Shown here: piece after piece, positions 1-8,020 of the stretch | Layout of the letters: every line of letters begins with the position of its first letter | Position numbering within the stretch: position 1 is the stretch's first letter | Assembly (NCBI GenBank): GCA_964343505.1 | Contig: CAYFJU010000069.1 | Span: forward strand, 1 to 17,289 | Length of the DNA stretch: 17,289 nt | Source: TCS55 sp964343505 | GTDB lineage: Bacteria; Fidelibacterota; Marinisomatia; Marinisomatales; TCS55 | Direction of reading: 5' to 3' | Notes under the pieces: generated by a model | The model's input: the letters and a program-made list of their open reading frames with translations, nothing else | The model's database searches: none | What the model was told of the DNA's origin: nothing | Translations under genes and position numbers: made by a program

Positions 1-90
1 AAATGTCAACTTCAAAGCGCACGAAGTGTCAACACATCTCGCAAACAGAACAAATCAATTAAAAGGCGTGCTGAAGACCATTAAAAAATC

Positions 91-124
91 AGTCTCATTT
101 AAAATGGGAAAAAGTCTCATTTAA
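91..124. repeat. 12-bp direct repeat upstream of the fad operon
   Basis: AGTCTCATTTAA occurs exactly at 91-102 and again at 113-124, an offset of 22 bp, about two helical turns. The pair lies just upstream of the predicted promoter of the TetR gene and outside any gene I can support. Two identical sites on the same helix face suit a regulator bound as two protomers, but no known factor is recognised. The rest of 1-150 shows only a shorter repeat (TGTCAAC at 4-10 and 27-33) and a weak 5-bp inverted repeat at 9-27. Confidence 0.5.
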
Positions 125-150
125 TTTGCGCGTTGATACAAAAATAATCC

Positions 151-179
151 TTGTTAGAAAATCAAGTTACATGTAAAAT
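151..179 (+). promoter_or_regulatory. Predicted sigma70-like promoter of the beta-oxidation operon
   Basis: A -35-like TTGTTA at 151-156 (4 of 6 matches to TTGACA) and a -10-like TAAAAT at 174-179 (5 of 6 matches to TATAAT) are separated by 17 bp. Transcription would start near 186, inside the palindromic operator and about 16 nt before the ATG at 202. The TTG that could open a longer reading frame at 151 is the first half of this -35 box, which argues against it being a start codon. No experiment supports this; it is a consensus match with good spacing. Confidence 0.55.
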
Positions 180-181
180 AG

Positions 182-195
182 ACCGACCAGTCGGT
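182..195. promoter_or_regulatory. Palindromic TetR-type operator
   Basis: ACCGAC and GTCGGT form perfect 6-bp arms around a 2-bp centre (CA). The GACCGACC/GGTCGGT style is common among TetR-family operators. It covers the predicted transcription start and ends 6 bp before the ATG at 202. A bound dimer would therefore block RNA polymerase and repress the whole tetR-fad operon, including the repressor itself. In regulators of this kind acyl-CoA is the usual inducer, which is an inference here. Confidence 0.6.
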
Positions 196-201
196 TTGTT
201 T

Positions 202-798
202 ATGAATCAAGAGAAGCAAGATTTACGCAAAGACCAAATTTTAGACGCGGCCCTCTCCGTCTTAGTTCAGAATGGATATGAAGGATCACGCATGGATGAT
301 GTGGTTCAGGAATCCCAGTTAAGCAAAGGGGCCATCTATTGGTATTATAAATCCAAAAAAGATATGTACCTGGATTTGGTCAATTTTTGGGTCTTTCGTT
401 ATAGCGCAACGATCAACCATTTGGTTGAGACTGATCAATCCGCCCCGAATCAATTAAAAAGCCTGTTCAATTATTTCATTGATCAATACGAATCAGATCC
501 GGATCCGTTTTTTGCCCTAACTGAATTTTGGTCCATGGCTCAAAAGGATAGTGATTTCAGAGAAAAGCTTCAAGTGGTCTATTCTCAATTTCTTGAAGTA
601 CTTGAAAAAATCGTCGTCAAGGGCGTGTCAGAGGGGGATTTTAAAAAATTGGATGTCCGTATAACAGCTATGTCCATTATGCTAAATGTAGAATCCATCA
701 ACTGGTTCACCCTTTTTGAACCACATGGGGTGAGCGCACGGGAATACATCCAAACCATCAGCGATTTTATCCTGGCTGGTCTATTGAAAAAGAAATGA
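202..798 (+). CDS. TetR-family transcriptional regulator, probably of fatty-acid degradation
   Basis: A 198-residue one-component repressor, normal length for TetR. The N-terminal DNA-binding domain has its helix-turn-helix at about residues 31-51 (key residues SKGAIYWYYKSKKD), with the usual aromatic YWYY and K-rich turn. The helical ligand-binding domain follows. I chose ATG 202 rather than TTG 151 because the longer form would begin inside the predicted -35 box and translate the operator, while TetR proteins normally start a few residues before the first helix, as here. No Shine-Dalgarno is visible, so the mRNA may have a very short leader. The gene ends 10 nt before fadE, so it is co-transcribed with the enzymes it probably controls. 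The inducer is unknown; acyl-CoA is likely from context (compare Bacillus FadR). Family certain, target inferred. Confidence 0.9.
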   Translation: MNQEKQDLRKDQILDAALSVLVQNGYEGSRMDDVVQESQLSKGAIYWYYKSKKDMYLDLVNFWVFRYSATINHLVETDQSAPNQLKSLFNYFIDQYESDPDPFFALTEFWSMAQKDSDFREKLQVVYSQFLEVLEKIVVKGVSEGDFKKLDVRITAMSIMLNVESINWFTLFEPHGVSAREYIQTISDFILAGLLKKK

Positions 799-808
799 GG
801 TAATTATT

Positions 809-2590
809 ATGACTGAAACATTGACACAATTAAAAACCGGCGGCCAATTCCTGGTCGAACCGATCACAGAAGCACAAGTGTATTCACGGGAAGATTTCAC
901 TGAGGAACACCGTGATATCTATAATATGGTTATGGAATTCGACCGAGACCGTATTTTGCCCCAAAAGGAAGAGATTGAAAAATACAATCCTGACCTGGCA
1001 AAATCTCTCATCAAGGAAATGGGTGACCTAGGACTGCTGGGAATTGATGCTCCCGAAGAATACGGCGGCATGGATTTAGACAAGGTTACCACCGCAATCG
1101 TTGCCGAAGCATTGGTTCAAAGTCCCTCCTTTTCTGTCACTTGGGCAGTTCAAACTGGAATTGGTGCCCTGCCCATTATATGGTTTGGTACCGAAGAGCA
1201 GAAAGAAAAGTATTTGCCCGGAATTGTATCAGGAGAAATTCTGTGTGCCTACGGATTGACTGAACCTTCAAACGGATCTGATGCTGTGTCTGCCAAAACC
1301 ACTGCTGAATTATCCGAGGATGGACAACATTATTTATTAAACGGGGAAAAAATATTTATCACCAATGGCGGCTGGGCGGATGTCTATACCGTTTTTGCCC
1401 AAGTGGATGGCGATAAATTCAGTGCATTCCTCGTTGACAGGAATACGGAAGGTTTTTCTATCGGTGCCGAAGAAAAGAAATTGGGTATGAAAGGGTCCTC
1501 CACAACACCCCTTATTTTCCAGAACGCCAAGGTACCGGTGGAAAACCTTTTATATAAAGTAGGGAAAGGCGCTACAATAGCCTTTAATTGCCTCAATATA
1601 GGCCGCTTTAAATTAGGCGCTTCCGGGGTAGGCGGATCAAAACTGGTTATTAATGGCACCTCCCAATATGCCAAGGAACGGCGTGCTTTTGGGCAATCCA
1701 TTTCTAAATTTGATGCAATCGTTAAAAAAATAGCCAATATGACTGTTCGTACTTTCGCCGCTGACAGTATGACCTACCGCACGATAGGTATGTTGCAGGA
1801 TGAAATTGACCAATTGGATAAATCTGATCCGGATTATTATATCAAAATGGGTGAAGCAATGGAAAAATACGCCATCGAAACATCCATGGTTAAAGTGTAT
1901 GGCAGCGACACAAGTCATTACGTAATTGATGAAGGTTTACAAATTATGGGTGGTTATGGTTTTTTGGAAGAATATCCCCTGGCCGCTGCATACCGGGATG
2001 ACCGTATCAACCAGATTTGGGAAGGGACAAATGAAATCAACCGCCAGATCATTGCCGGGTTTGTGATGAAAAAAGCGCTGATGGAAGAATTACCCGTCCG
2101 GGACGCCATTAGAGAAATTTCGGACTATATGTCTAACGGTCAACTCAAGTTTGAAGATGATACCTTGGCAGAAGAATGTCAATCCATTGAAACAGCGAAA
2201 CGGTTGGCGCTTTATCTGTTTAACGAAGCGCTGTGTGAATATGGGCAGGACTTAAAACACGAGCAGCAGCTTACTGAGATTTTCGCCGATATATTTACGG
2301 ATATATTTACCGCTGAAAGTACGATTGTCCGCGCCCGAAAAATCATGGCGAGTGATTCACCTGAATCTAAGGTAATTGACATTGCGAAAGTATTTACCAC
2401 AGAAATGACCAGCCGGATTATGGGCAATGTACATAATGCAGTCGGGGCCATCTATGGAGGCGCACCTTCGCCTTTGGTGGATCAGAAAATTTCTGATTTT
2501 GAAAATCGAATGCGGTTGAAAACCAATGTTATTGGACTCAAACGAAAAATCGCACAACATGTTTATGATAAAAACGGATATCCATACTAG
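809..2590 (+). CDS. fadE: Acyl-CoA dehydrogenase, FadE type
   Basis: FAD-dependent enzyme for the first beta-oxidation step, acyl-CoA to trans-2-enoyl-CoA, passing electrons to an electron-transfer flavoprotein. The 593 residues match the long FadE/VLCAD-like class (about 594 in Bacillus FadE) rather than the 380-residue short class. Seen in order: N-terminal helical domain; the beta-domain signature GLTEPSNGSDA near residue 150; the C-terminal helical domain with GGYGFLEEYP; then IWEGTNEI, whose Glu405 aligns with the catalytic base of the medium- and very-long-chain enzymes; then about 170 residues of C-terminal extension typical of the long class. GAGG overlaps the end of tetR 8 nt before the ATG. 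Only 6 nt separate it from the thiolase gene. It is probably soluble or membrane-associated, and chain-length preference cannot be read from sequence. Confidence 0.95.
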   Translation: MTETLTQLKTGGQFLVEPITEAQVYSREDFTEEHRDIYNMVMEFDRDRILPQKEEIEKYNPDLAKSLIKEMGDLGLLGIDAPEEYGGMDLDKVTTAIVAEALVQSPSFSVTWAVQTGIGALPIIWFGTEEQKEKYLPGIVSGEILCAYGLTEPSNGSDAVSAKTTAELSEDGQHYLLNGEKIFITNGGWADVYTVFAQVDGDKFSAFLVDRNTEGFSIGAEEKKLGMKGSSTTPLIFQNAKVPVENLLYKVGKGATIAFNCLNIGRFKLGASGVGGSKLVINGTSQYAKERRAFGQSISKFDAIVKKIANMTVRTFAADSMTYRTIGMLQDEIDQLDKSDPDYYIKMGEAMEKYAIETSMVKVYGSDTSHYVIDEGLQIMGGYGFLEEYPLAAAYRDDRINQIWEGTNEINRQIIAGFVMKKALMEELPVRDAIREISDYMSNGQLKFEDDTLAEECQSIETAKRLALYLFNEALCEYGQDLKHEQQLTEIFADIFTDIFTAESTIVRARKIMASDSPESKVIDIAKVFTTEMTSRIMGNVHNAVGAIYGGAPSPLVDQKISDFENRMRLKTNVIGLKRKIAQHVYDKNGYPY

Positions 2591-2599
2591 GAGTTTATG

Positions 2600-3730
2600 A
2601 TGGGAAATAAAGCAGTTATTATTGATGCAACGCGCTCACCGATTGGCGTAAAAAATGGTGAATTGGTCGGGATCCGTCCCGATGATTTAGCCGCGCAGGT
2701 CGTGAAAGGATTAATGGACAGAAATCAAACAGTTGATCCAAAACAGGTCGAAGACCTAGTCATGGGCTGTGCCTTCCCCGAAGGACCACAGGGCATGCTT
2801 ATCGGCCGTTCTGTTGCCGCTTTGGCAGGCCTACCTCAGACGGTCCCGGGCAAAGTAGTAAATCGCTTTTGTGGTTCTGCCATGGATGCGCTGCACCAGG
2901 TCAGCACAGCGATCGAAAGCGGTGATATTGATGTAGGCATTACCGCCGGTGTGGAAGATATGTTTTCCATTCCTGCGGGAGGATTCGCACCGGACTTTCA
3001 CCCCGAACTGGCTGAGCAGGAATATTATATCGGTATGGGTGAAACAGCTGAAAACTTGGCCAATGATGGGGACATTTCCCGCGATGCCCAGGAAGAATTT
3101 TCGATTCAATCTCATGAAAAAGCTTTGGCCGCTTGGGCCGACGGCAAGTTTGATGATGAAGTGGTTCCAATTGATTTTTACGGAGAAAAAACGATTGAAA
3201 AGGATGAAGGGCCTCGAACACCCAATGTTGAAAAAATCAAAAGTTTAAATCCTGCTTTTATTGAAGATGGTTCCGTTACGGCTGCCACCAGTAGTCCCTT
3301 TTCTTTAGGGGCGGCTGCATTGTTAGTGACAAGTGAATCGTTCGCCAAAGAAAATGGTTTGACCATTCGGGCCGAAATTGTCAGCCGCGCCGTGGCCGGC
3401 GTGGACTGGACGCGCATGGGTATGGGGCCAATCCCGGCCACCAACAAAGCCTTGGAAAAAGCAGGCTTAACCATGGATGATGTGGACGTAATCGAATTGA
3501 ATGAAGCTTTTGCGGCCCAAGCCCTTTATGTGATCCAGGAAGGGGGCTGGGATGCCGGCAAGGTAAACCTCAACGGTGGGGCTGTGGCATTAGGCCATCC
3601 TTTGGGGTCATCCGGTGCTCGAATTGTTGGCACGCTCATCAATGTGATGGAGCAGCAAGATAAACACATCGGCCTGGCCACCATGTGCATCGGTACCGGC
3701 CAAGGAATTGCGACGGTAATTAAAAGATAA
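2600..3730 (+). CDS. fadA: Acetyl-CoA C-acyltransferase (3-ketoacyl-CoA thiolase)
   Basis: Last beta-oxidation step: 3-ketoacyl-CoA plus CoA gives acetyl-CoA and a shortened acyl-CoA. All three catalytic elements are present (numbered from ATG 2600): nucleophilic Cys91 in NRFCGSAMDAL, His333 in GGAVALGHPLGSSGAR, and Cys363 in CIGTGQG, plus the NEAFAAQ loop. At 376 residues it is slightly short for the family (about 390) but complete. Two ATGs lie in tandem at 2597 and 2600. AGGAG at 2589-2593 is only 3 nt from the first and 6 nt from the second, so I chose 2600; the alternative adds one Met. It sits 9 nt after fadE and 6 nt before the hemolysin III gene. Its place beside fadE and fadN argues for degradation rather than biosynthetic thiolase activity. 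Confidence 0.94.
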   Translation: MGNKAVIIDATRSPIGVKNGELVGIRPDDLAAQVVKGLMDRNQTVDPKQVEDLVMGCAFPEGPQGMLIGRSVAALAGLPQTVPGKVVNRFCGSAMDALHQVSTAIESGDIDVGITAGVEDMFSIPAGGFAPDFHPELAEQEYYIGMGETAENLANDGDISRDAQEEFSIQSHEKALAAWADGKFDDEVVPIDFYGEKTIEKDEGPRTPNVEKIKSLNPAFIEDGSVTAATSSPFSLGAAALLVTSESFAKENGLTIRAEIVSRAVAGVDWTRMGMGPIPATNKALEKAGLTMDDVDVIELNEAFAAQALYVIQEGGWDAGKVNLNGGAVALGHPLGSSGARIVGTLINVMEQQDKHIGLATMCIGTGQGIATVIKR

Positions 3731-3736
3731 GCGTCC

Positions 3737-4390
3737 TTGAATAAATTATTGAAAGATCCCATAAGTGGTTTGACCCATGTGGTTGGGGCCATTTTCTCAG
3801 TCGTTGGTCTGATCCTGCTCATATTTAAAGCGGTGGATCCGTTTGACCCCTGGAAGGTTGTATCTTTTTCCATATTTGGGACAGGCTTATTCCTGCTCTA
3901 CACAGCCAGCACTTTATACCATTGGATACCGGTTTCAGGACGGACGGAATCTTTCCTGAAGCGATTTGACCATATGATGATTTATGTATTAATCGCCTCC
4001 ACCTATACGCCCATTTGCCTGATCCCATTGAGAGGTCCATGGGGATGGAGTTTATTTGGTATTATCTGGGGATTAGCTGTATTCGGGATGCTATGGAAAT
4101 TGTTCCAGTTCAAATTCCCAAACTGGTTTTCCACCGTCTACTATGTATTTATGGGATGGTTGTCCGTGGTTGCAGTTTGGCCCTTAATTCTGCACCTTCA
4201 AACCGGCGCATTGATTTGGCTGCTTGCAGGCGGATTATGCTATACAGGGGGCGTCATTTTTTATGTACTGGATCAAGAGCAATCACCCCGGAGGGGATTT
4301 GGTTACCATGAGATTTGGCATATGTTTGTTCTTGCAGGCAGTGCCAGCCATTTCTGGGTGATGTACCATTATGTTACACAATTTAATTAA
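3737..4390 (+). CDS. Hemolysin III / PAQR (TrhA-like) membrane protein
   Basis: A 217-residue integral membrane protein with about seven hydrophobic segments. It has the hemolysin III/PAQR signature: DPISGLTHVVGA at the start, a His in TLYHW, Asp78-His79 in FDHMMIYVLIASTYTP, and His191/His195 plus a later His in HEIWHMFVLAGSASH. The conserved His residues match the metal-binding site known in PAQR proteins. Despite the family name, bacterial members are now linked mainly to membrane fluidity and lipid homeostasis; I do not infer haemolysis. The start is a TTG without a clear Shine-Dalgarno, but it lies directly before the conserved N-terminal motif and no ATG is nearby. It sits 6 nt after fadA and 20 nt before fadN, so it is inside the beta-oxidation operon. 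A link between membrane state and acyl turnover is inference. Confidence 0.9.
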   Translation: MNKLLKDPISGLTHVVGAIFSVVGLILLIFKAVDPFDPWKVVSFSIFGTGLFLLYTASTLYHWIPVSGRTESFLKRFDHMMIYVLIASTYTPICLIPLRGPWGWSLFGIIWGLAVFGMLWKLFQFKFPNWFSTVYYVFMGWLSVVAVWPLILHLQTGALIWLLAGGLCYTGGVIFYVLDQEQSPRRGFGYHEIWHMFVLAGSASHFWVMYHYVTQFN

Positions 4391-4410
4391 TCCAAAATAT
4401 TGAGGATAAA

Positions 4411-6759
4411 ATGAGTCAAAAAATTGAAAAAGTCGCTGTTCTGGGGGCTGGAGTGATGGGCGCCCAAATTGCGGGACATTTCGCCAATGCAGGCATTCCT
4501 GCCCTCCTGTTTGATATTAACCAAGAGCTGGCCCAAAAAGGTGTTGATGGTCTTACCAAACTCAAACCGGCTCCGTTGTATAAACCAAAAAATGCTGATT
4601 TGGTAGCGCCTTGCAATTATGATGATCACCTTGAAAAATTAGGTCAAGTTGACTTGGTAATCGAAGCGGTAGCTGAACGGCTCGATATTAAACATGCTGT
4701 ATATAACAATATTGTACCGCACCTAAAAGAATCGGTGATTCTCACATCCAATACATCGGGAATTCCTTTGGGGGACTTGACTACCGTACTCCCGGATCAC
4801 CTGAAAAAACGGTTCATGATTACCCACTTTTTTAATCCGCCGCGTTATATGCGCCTCTTGGAATTGGTGAAAGGACCGGAAACGGACGATGCAGTCTATG
4901 ATATGATTGCTGAATTTGGCGAAGATGCCCTGGGGAAAGGGATTGTTCACGCCAAGGATACACCAAACTTCATCGGTAATCGTATCGGGGCCTACGGCAT
5001 GGCAGTGACCATGAATACGGCGATGGAACAGGGACTAACGGTTGAGGAGGTGGATAAATTGACCGGCACAGTTGTGGGTCGGCCCAAAAGCGCTACATTC
5101 AGAACAGCGGACGTGGTTGGACTGGATACGATGATCAATGTATCCAATACTTCTTATAATAACTTGCCCGATGATGATGAACGGGAAGTGTTTAAAATTC
5201 CTGATTTTCTCCAAAAACTGGTTGACGAAGGAAATCTGGGCGCAAAAACAAAAGCAGGATTCTATAAAAAAACGGATGAGGAAATTCTTTCCCTTGATCT
5301 GAAAACAGGCGAATACGGCCCACAGAAAAAGGTCCGTTTCGATGGATTCCGTTTGGCCAAAGACCGTCAATCGCCGGGAGAAAAGATCAAAGCTATGGCC
5401 TATAGTGAGGACAAGGGCGGAAAATTTTTCTGGGAAGTTTTGTCCAGAACTTTGATCTATTCAGCCAACCGCATTCCGGAGATCAGCGACGATATTATCA
5501 ATATAGACAATGCTCTGAAGTGGGGTTACGGCTGGGATACAGGACCTTTCGAAGTGTGGGATGCTATTGGTGTAGCCGAATCCGTTTCTCGAATGGAAGC
5601 TGACGGAAAGAAAGCACCCCAGTGGGTAAAGGATATGCTGGCTTCCGGACGGGAATCATTTTATGAAACCAAAGACGGCAGTCTTACTTTCTACGATGTT
5701 TTATCATCCTCGGTTAAAACAGAAGCAGGTAATGATAAATCCATCAATCTGAATCTCCATAAAACAGGTGGAAACGTGGTTAAGAAAGACTGGAGTGCCA
5801 GCCTGATAGATCTCGGTGATGGCGTACTCAATGTGGAATTCCATTCAGTCCTTCAACCAACTTTGAATCCGATTGATGGTTCCATTGGACAAACCATCAG
5901 CGACGGGATGGATTTACTGGATGCAGGGAAATACAAAGCATTGGTATTGGGTCATCAAGGGCCCAACTTTTGTGCCGGAGCCAACCTGGCGAATATGATC
6001 CAGGCCATCGAAGCAGGCGCTTTTGATCAAATGACTGATACGATCAAACAACTCCAGGACTTAACCCAGCGGATGCGTTTTTCAAAAGCACCGGTTGTGG
6101 CGGCCCCCCATCATCTCACCCTAGGTGGCGGATTTGAACTGGTGGCACCGGCAGCCCATCGCGTGGCGGCAGGAGAACTGTATATCGGTGCAGTGGAAGT
6201 GGGCGTGGGGCTAATCCCCGGTGCCGGCGGGAATCTGCGTCTGATTTTGAACCTGATGGAAAATAGCGGCAAGGGCCGCATGAATGCGTTCCAGGTAGCG
6301 CAAAAAGCATTCGAAACAATTGGTTTTGCCAAAGTGGCCACCAGCGCCGATGAAGCCAAATTCATGGGGTACATTTTGAAATCCGATACAGTGGTGCTCA
6401 ATGATGATCAGCGAATCTGGGCCGCTAAACAAAAAGCACTTGAATTAGTAAATGATGGCTATGAGCCGCCCAAATATCGGGATAACTTAAAACTACCCGG
6501 AACGGGCGGACGTACGGCTATGGCTATGGCGCTGAAAGGGTTTAAGGCTCAAGGAAAAATATCGGCGCATGACGAATTAATTGCCAAAAAATTAGCTTAC
6601 GTCCTCACGGGTGGTGATAAAGCAGGATTAACGAAATCAGTTGAAGAACAATACCTCTTGGACATTGAACGTGAAGTATTTGTATCTCTTGCAGGGGAAC
6701 CGCTGACCCAGGACCGTATCCGCTACATGCTGAAAAAAGGCAAACCATTGCGGAACTGA
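4411..6759 (+). CDS. fadN: Bifunctional 3-hydroxyacyl-CoA dehydrogenase / enoyl-CoA hydratase (FadN/FadB-like)
   Basis: Catalyses hydration of trans-2-enoyl-CoA and NAD-dependent oxidation of the 3-hydroxyacyl-CoA. The dehydrogenase comes first: Rossmann motif GAGVMG at residues 12-17, catalytic His139 in THFFNPPR, and an HCDH C-terminal region to about residue 400. The hydratase half follows: FCAGANL, the oxyanion GGG with Glu576 in LGGGFELV, and Glu596 in GAVEVGVGLIPGAGG. These two glutamates lie 20 residues apart, as in rat crotonase (Glu144/Glu164), so both are present. Dehydrogenase-before-hydratase order and 782 residues match Bacillus FadN (about 789), the reverse of Escherichia coli FadB. 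GAGG at 4402-4405 sits 5 nt before the ATG. It is the last gene of the operon, followed by a strong terminator. Confidence 0.95.
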   Translation: MSQKIEKVAVLGAGVMGAQIAGHFANAGIPALLFDINQELAQKGVDGLTKLKPAPLYKPKNADLVAPCNYDDHLEKLGQVDLVIEAVAERLDIKHAVYNNIVPHLKESVILTSNTSGIPLGDLTTVLPDHLKKRFMITHFFNPPRYMRLLELVKGPETDDAVYDMIAEFGEDALGKGIVHAKDTPNFIGNRIGAYGMAVTMNTAMEQGLTVEEVDKLTGTVVGRPKSATFRTADVVGLDTMINVSNTSYNNLPDDDEREVFKIPDFLQKLVDEGNLGAKTKAGFYKKTDEEILSLDLKTGEYGPQKKVRFDGFRLAKDRQSPGEKIKAMAYSEDKGGKFFWEVLSRTLIYSANRIPEISDDIINIDNALKWGYGWDTGPFEVWDAIGVAESVSRMEADGKKAPQWVKDMLASGRESFYETKDGSLTFYDVLSSSVKTEAGNDKSINLNLHKTGGNVVKKDWSASLIDLGDGVLNVEFHSVLQPTLNPIDGSIGQTISDGMDLLDAGKYKALVLGHQGPNFCAGANLANMIQAIEAGAFDQMTDTIKQLQDLTQRMRFSKAPVVAAPHHLTLGGGFELVAPAAHRVAAGELYIGAVEVGVGLIPGAGGNLRLILNLMENSGKGRMNAFQVAQKAFETIGFAKVATSADEAKFMGYILKSDTVVLNDDQRIWAAKQKALELVNDGYEPPKYRDNLKLPGTGGRTAMAMALKGFKAQGKISAHDELIAKKLAYVLTGGDKAGLTKSVEEQYLLDIEREVFVSLAGEPLTQDRIRYMLKKGKPLRN

Positions 6760-6786
6760 GTTCAAAAAACTTGCGGGGAGTTTCAA

Positions 6787-6817
6787 GGGGCGGTGAGTTA
6801 GGCATCGCCCCTTTTTT
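6787..6817 (+). terminator. Rho-independent terminator of the fad operon
   Basis: A 9-bp stem (6787-6795 with 6803-6811; GC-rich, one G-T pair) closes a 7-nt loop and runs straight into six T residues at 6812-6817. It lies 27 nt after the fadN stop. This is the clearest terminator in the window and separates the beta-oxidation operon from the phosphate genes. Confidence 0.92.
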
Positions 6818-6873
6818 ATCATTTTTACCAATATAATTTATTTTTAATTTTCGGGCTAAATTTTGACGGAATT

Positions 6874-8016
6874 ATGACAAATCCAAAAGACACGACTTCA
6901 AGTATCGTGAATTATTTAAAAATCGCTGCTATCTTCGCGGTTCTTTATATGTTCCTTGTCAGTATTGGGATGATCGGTTCGGGCTTCAAGGGCCTCGGCA
7001 GAGGATTCGCCGAACAACTCATGAGTGGCACTGCCGCGCCCCTAATTGGGCTTTTTATCGGTATTCTTGCCACAAGCCTGATCCAAAGTTCATCTACCAC
7101 TACCTCTCTTGTGGTGGGAATGGTTGCAGCAGGCACCTTTGGTGAAGATCCCCTTGTGGCCGTGGCGGCGGCTATCCCCTATATCATGGGTGCCAATATC
7201 GGCACCAGCATAACCAACACCATTGTCTCCCTCGGACACATTGTGAACAAAAATGAATTCCGCCGTGCCTTTTCTGCTTCGGTAGTCCATGACTTTTTTA
7301 ATGTTATTTCGGTTTTAATTCTTTTCCCGCTCCAACTTTATTTCGGTTTTATCAGTAAAACTGCCAACTGGATGGCGAGTTTATTTTTAGGTGCCGGCAC
7401 ATTTACCTTTAAAAGTCCCATTAAAATGATTACAAAACCTGCCGTGGGCGCTATTAAAGATTTCTTTAAAATGCAGGATGTGATTAACTATAACTGGCTG
7501 CTGATCATCGTGGCCTTAATTCTGCTCTTTATTTCACTGCGCTATTTGACGGTTTTAATTCGCAGTCTGGTGATGGAAAAACTGGAAGCATTCTTTGATT
7601 CACACATTTTTAAAACCTGGATCCGTGCCATGTTCTTCGGTGTATTCATTACCATTATGGTCCAGAGCAGTTCAATCACCACATCCTTGGTGATTCCCCT
7701 GGCCGGTGCGGGGATATTGCAATTGAGGCAGATCTTCCCCTACACACTGGGTGCGAACATCGGCACAACAATCACGGCCCTTTTAGCCAGTTTGGTTTCT
7801 GGCACACACGCTCCTTTAGCTGTGGCATTCGGTCACTTGGCATTTAATATTTTCGGTATCGGTCTCATCTGGCCCATAGAAAAAATTCGCAATATCCCCA
7901 TCCACATGGCGGAATGGTTCGCGGGCCTTGCAGTCCGGAACAGAATAATCCCGATTGTGTATATACTGGTGGTATTCTTCTTGATCCCCTTATCACTAAT
8001 TTTCATCGTGAGGTAA
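6874..8016 (+). CDS. Na+/phosphate symporter (PNaS/NptA family)
   Basis: Inner-membrane sodium-driven phosphate importer of 380 residues with about nine hydrophobic segments. The two inverted family repeats are clear. Repeat 1 has IQSSSTTTSLVVG (Gln71-Ser74) followed by GANIGTSITNTIVSLG. Repeat 2 has VQSSSITTSLVIP (Gln264-Ser267) followed by GANIGTTITALLASL. QSSS motifs form the substrate and sodium site in this family. Many bacterial homologues (for example E. coli YjbB) carry a PhoU domain at the C-terminus; here the protein ends after the membrane part and PhoU is the next gene, 4 nt away. The ATG has only a weak GGA ahead of it. A TATAAT at 6832-6837 could be a -10 box, but no -35 partner is convincing. 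No Pho box was recognised. Confidence 0.93.
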   Translation: MTNPKDTTSSIVNYLKIAAIFAVLYMFLVSIGMIGSGFKGLGRGFAEQLMSGTAAPLIGLFIGILATSLIQSSSTTTSLVVGMVAAGTFGEDPLVAVAAAIPYIMGANIGTSITNTIVSLGHIVNKNEFRRAFSASVVHDFFNVISVLILFPLQLYFGFISKTANWMASLFLGAGTFTFKSPIKMITKPAVGAIKDFFKMQDVINYNWLLIIVALILLFISLRYLTVLIRSLVMEKLEAFFDSHIFKTWIRAMFFGVFITIMVQSSSITTSLVIPLAGAGILQLRQIFPYTLGANIGTTITALLASLVSGTHAPLAVAFGHLAFNIFGIGLIWPIEKIRNIPIHMAEWFAGLAVRNRIIPIVYILVVFFLIPLSLIFIVR

Positions 8017-8020
8017 CGCA

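Noticed and set aside
9..27. Short inverted repeat ACTTC...GAAGT as a terminator of an upstream gene
   Set aside because: Only 5 bp of stem with a 9-nt loop and no T run follow it.
151..201. Longer TetR protein starting at TTG 151
   Set aside because: It would translate the -35 box, the -10 box and the operator, and add 17 residues before the normal TetR N-terminus. ATG 202 fits the family better.
1384..1918. Open frames of 93-117 codons on the - strand inside fadE
   Set aside because: They lie wholly within a well-conserved gene, carry no recognisable domain and overlap each other; they are antisense shadows.
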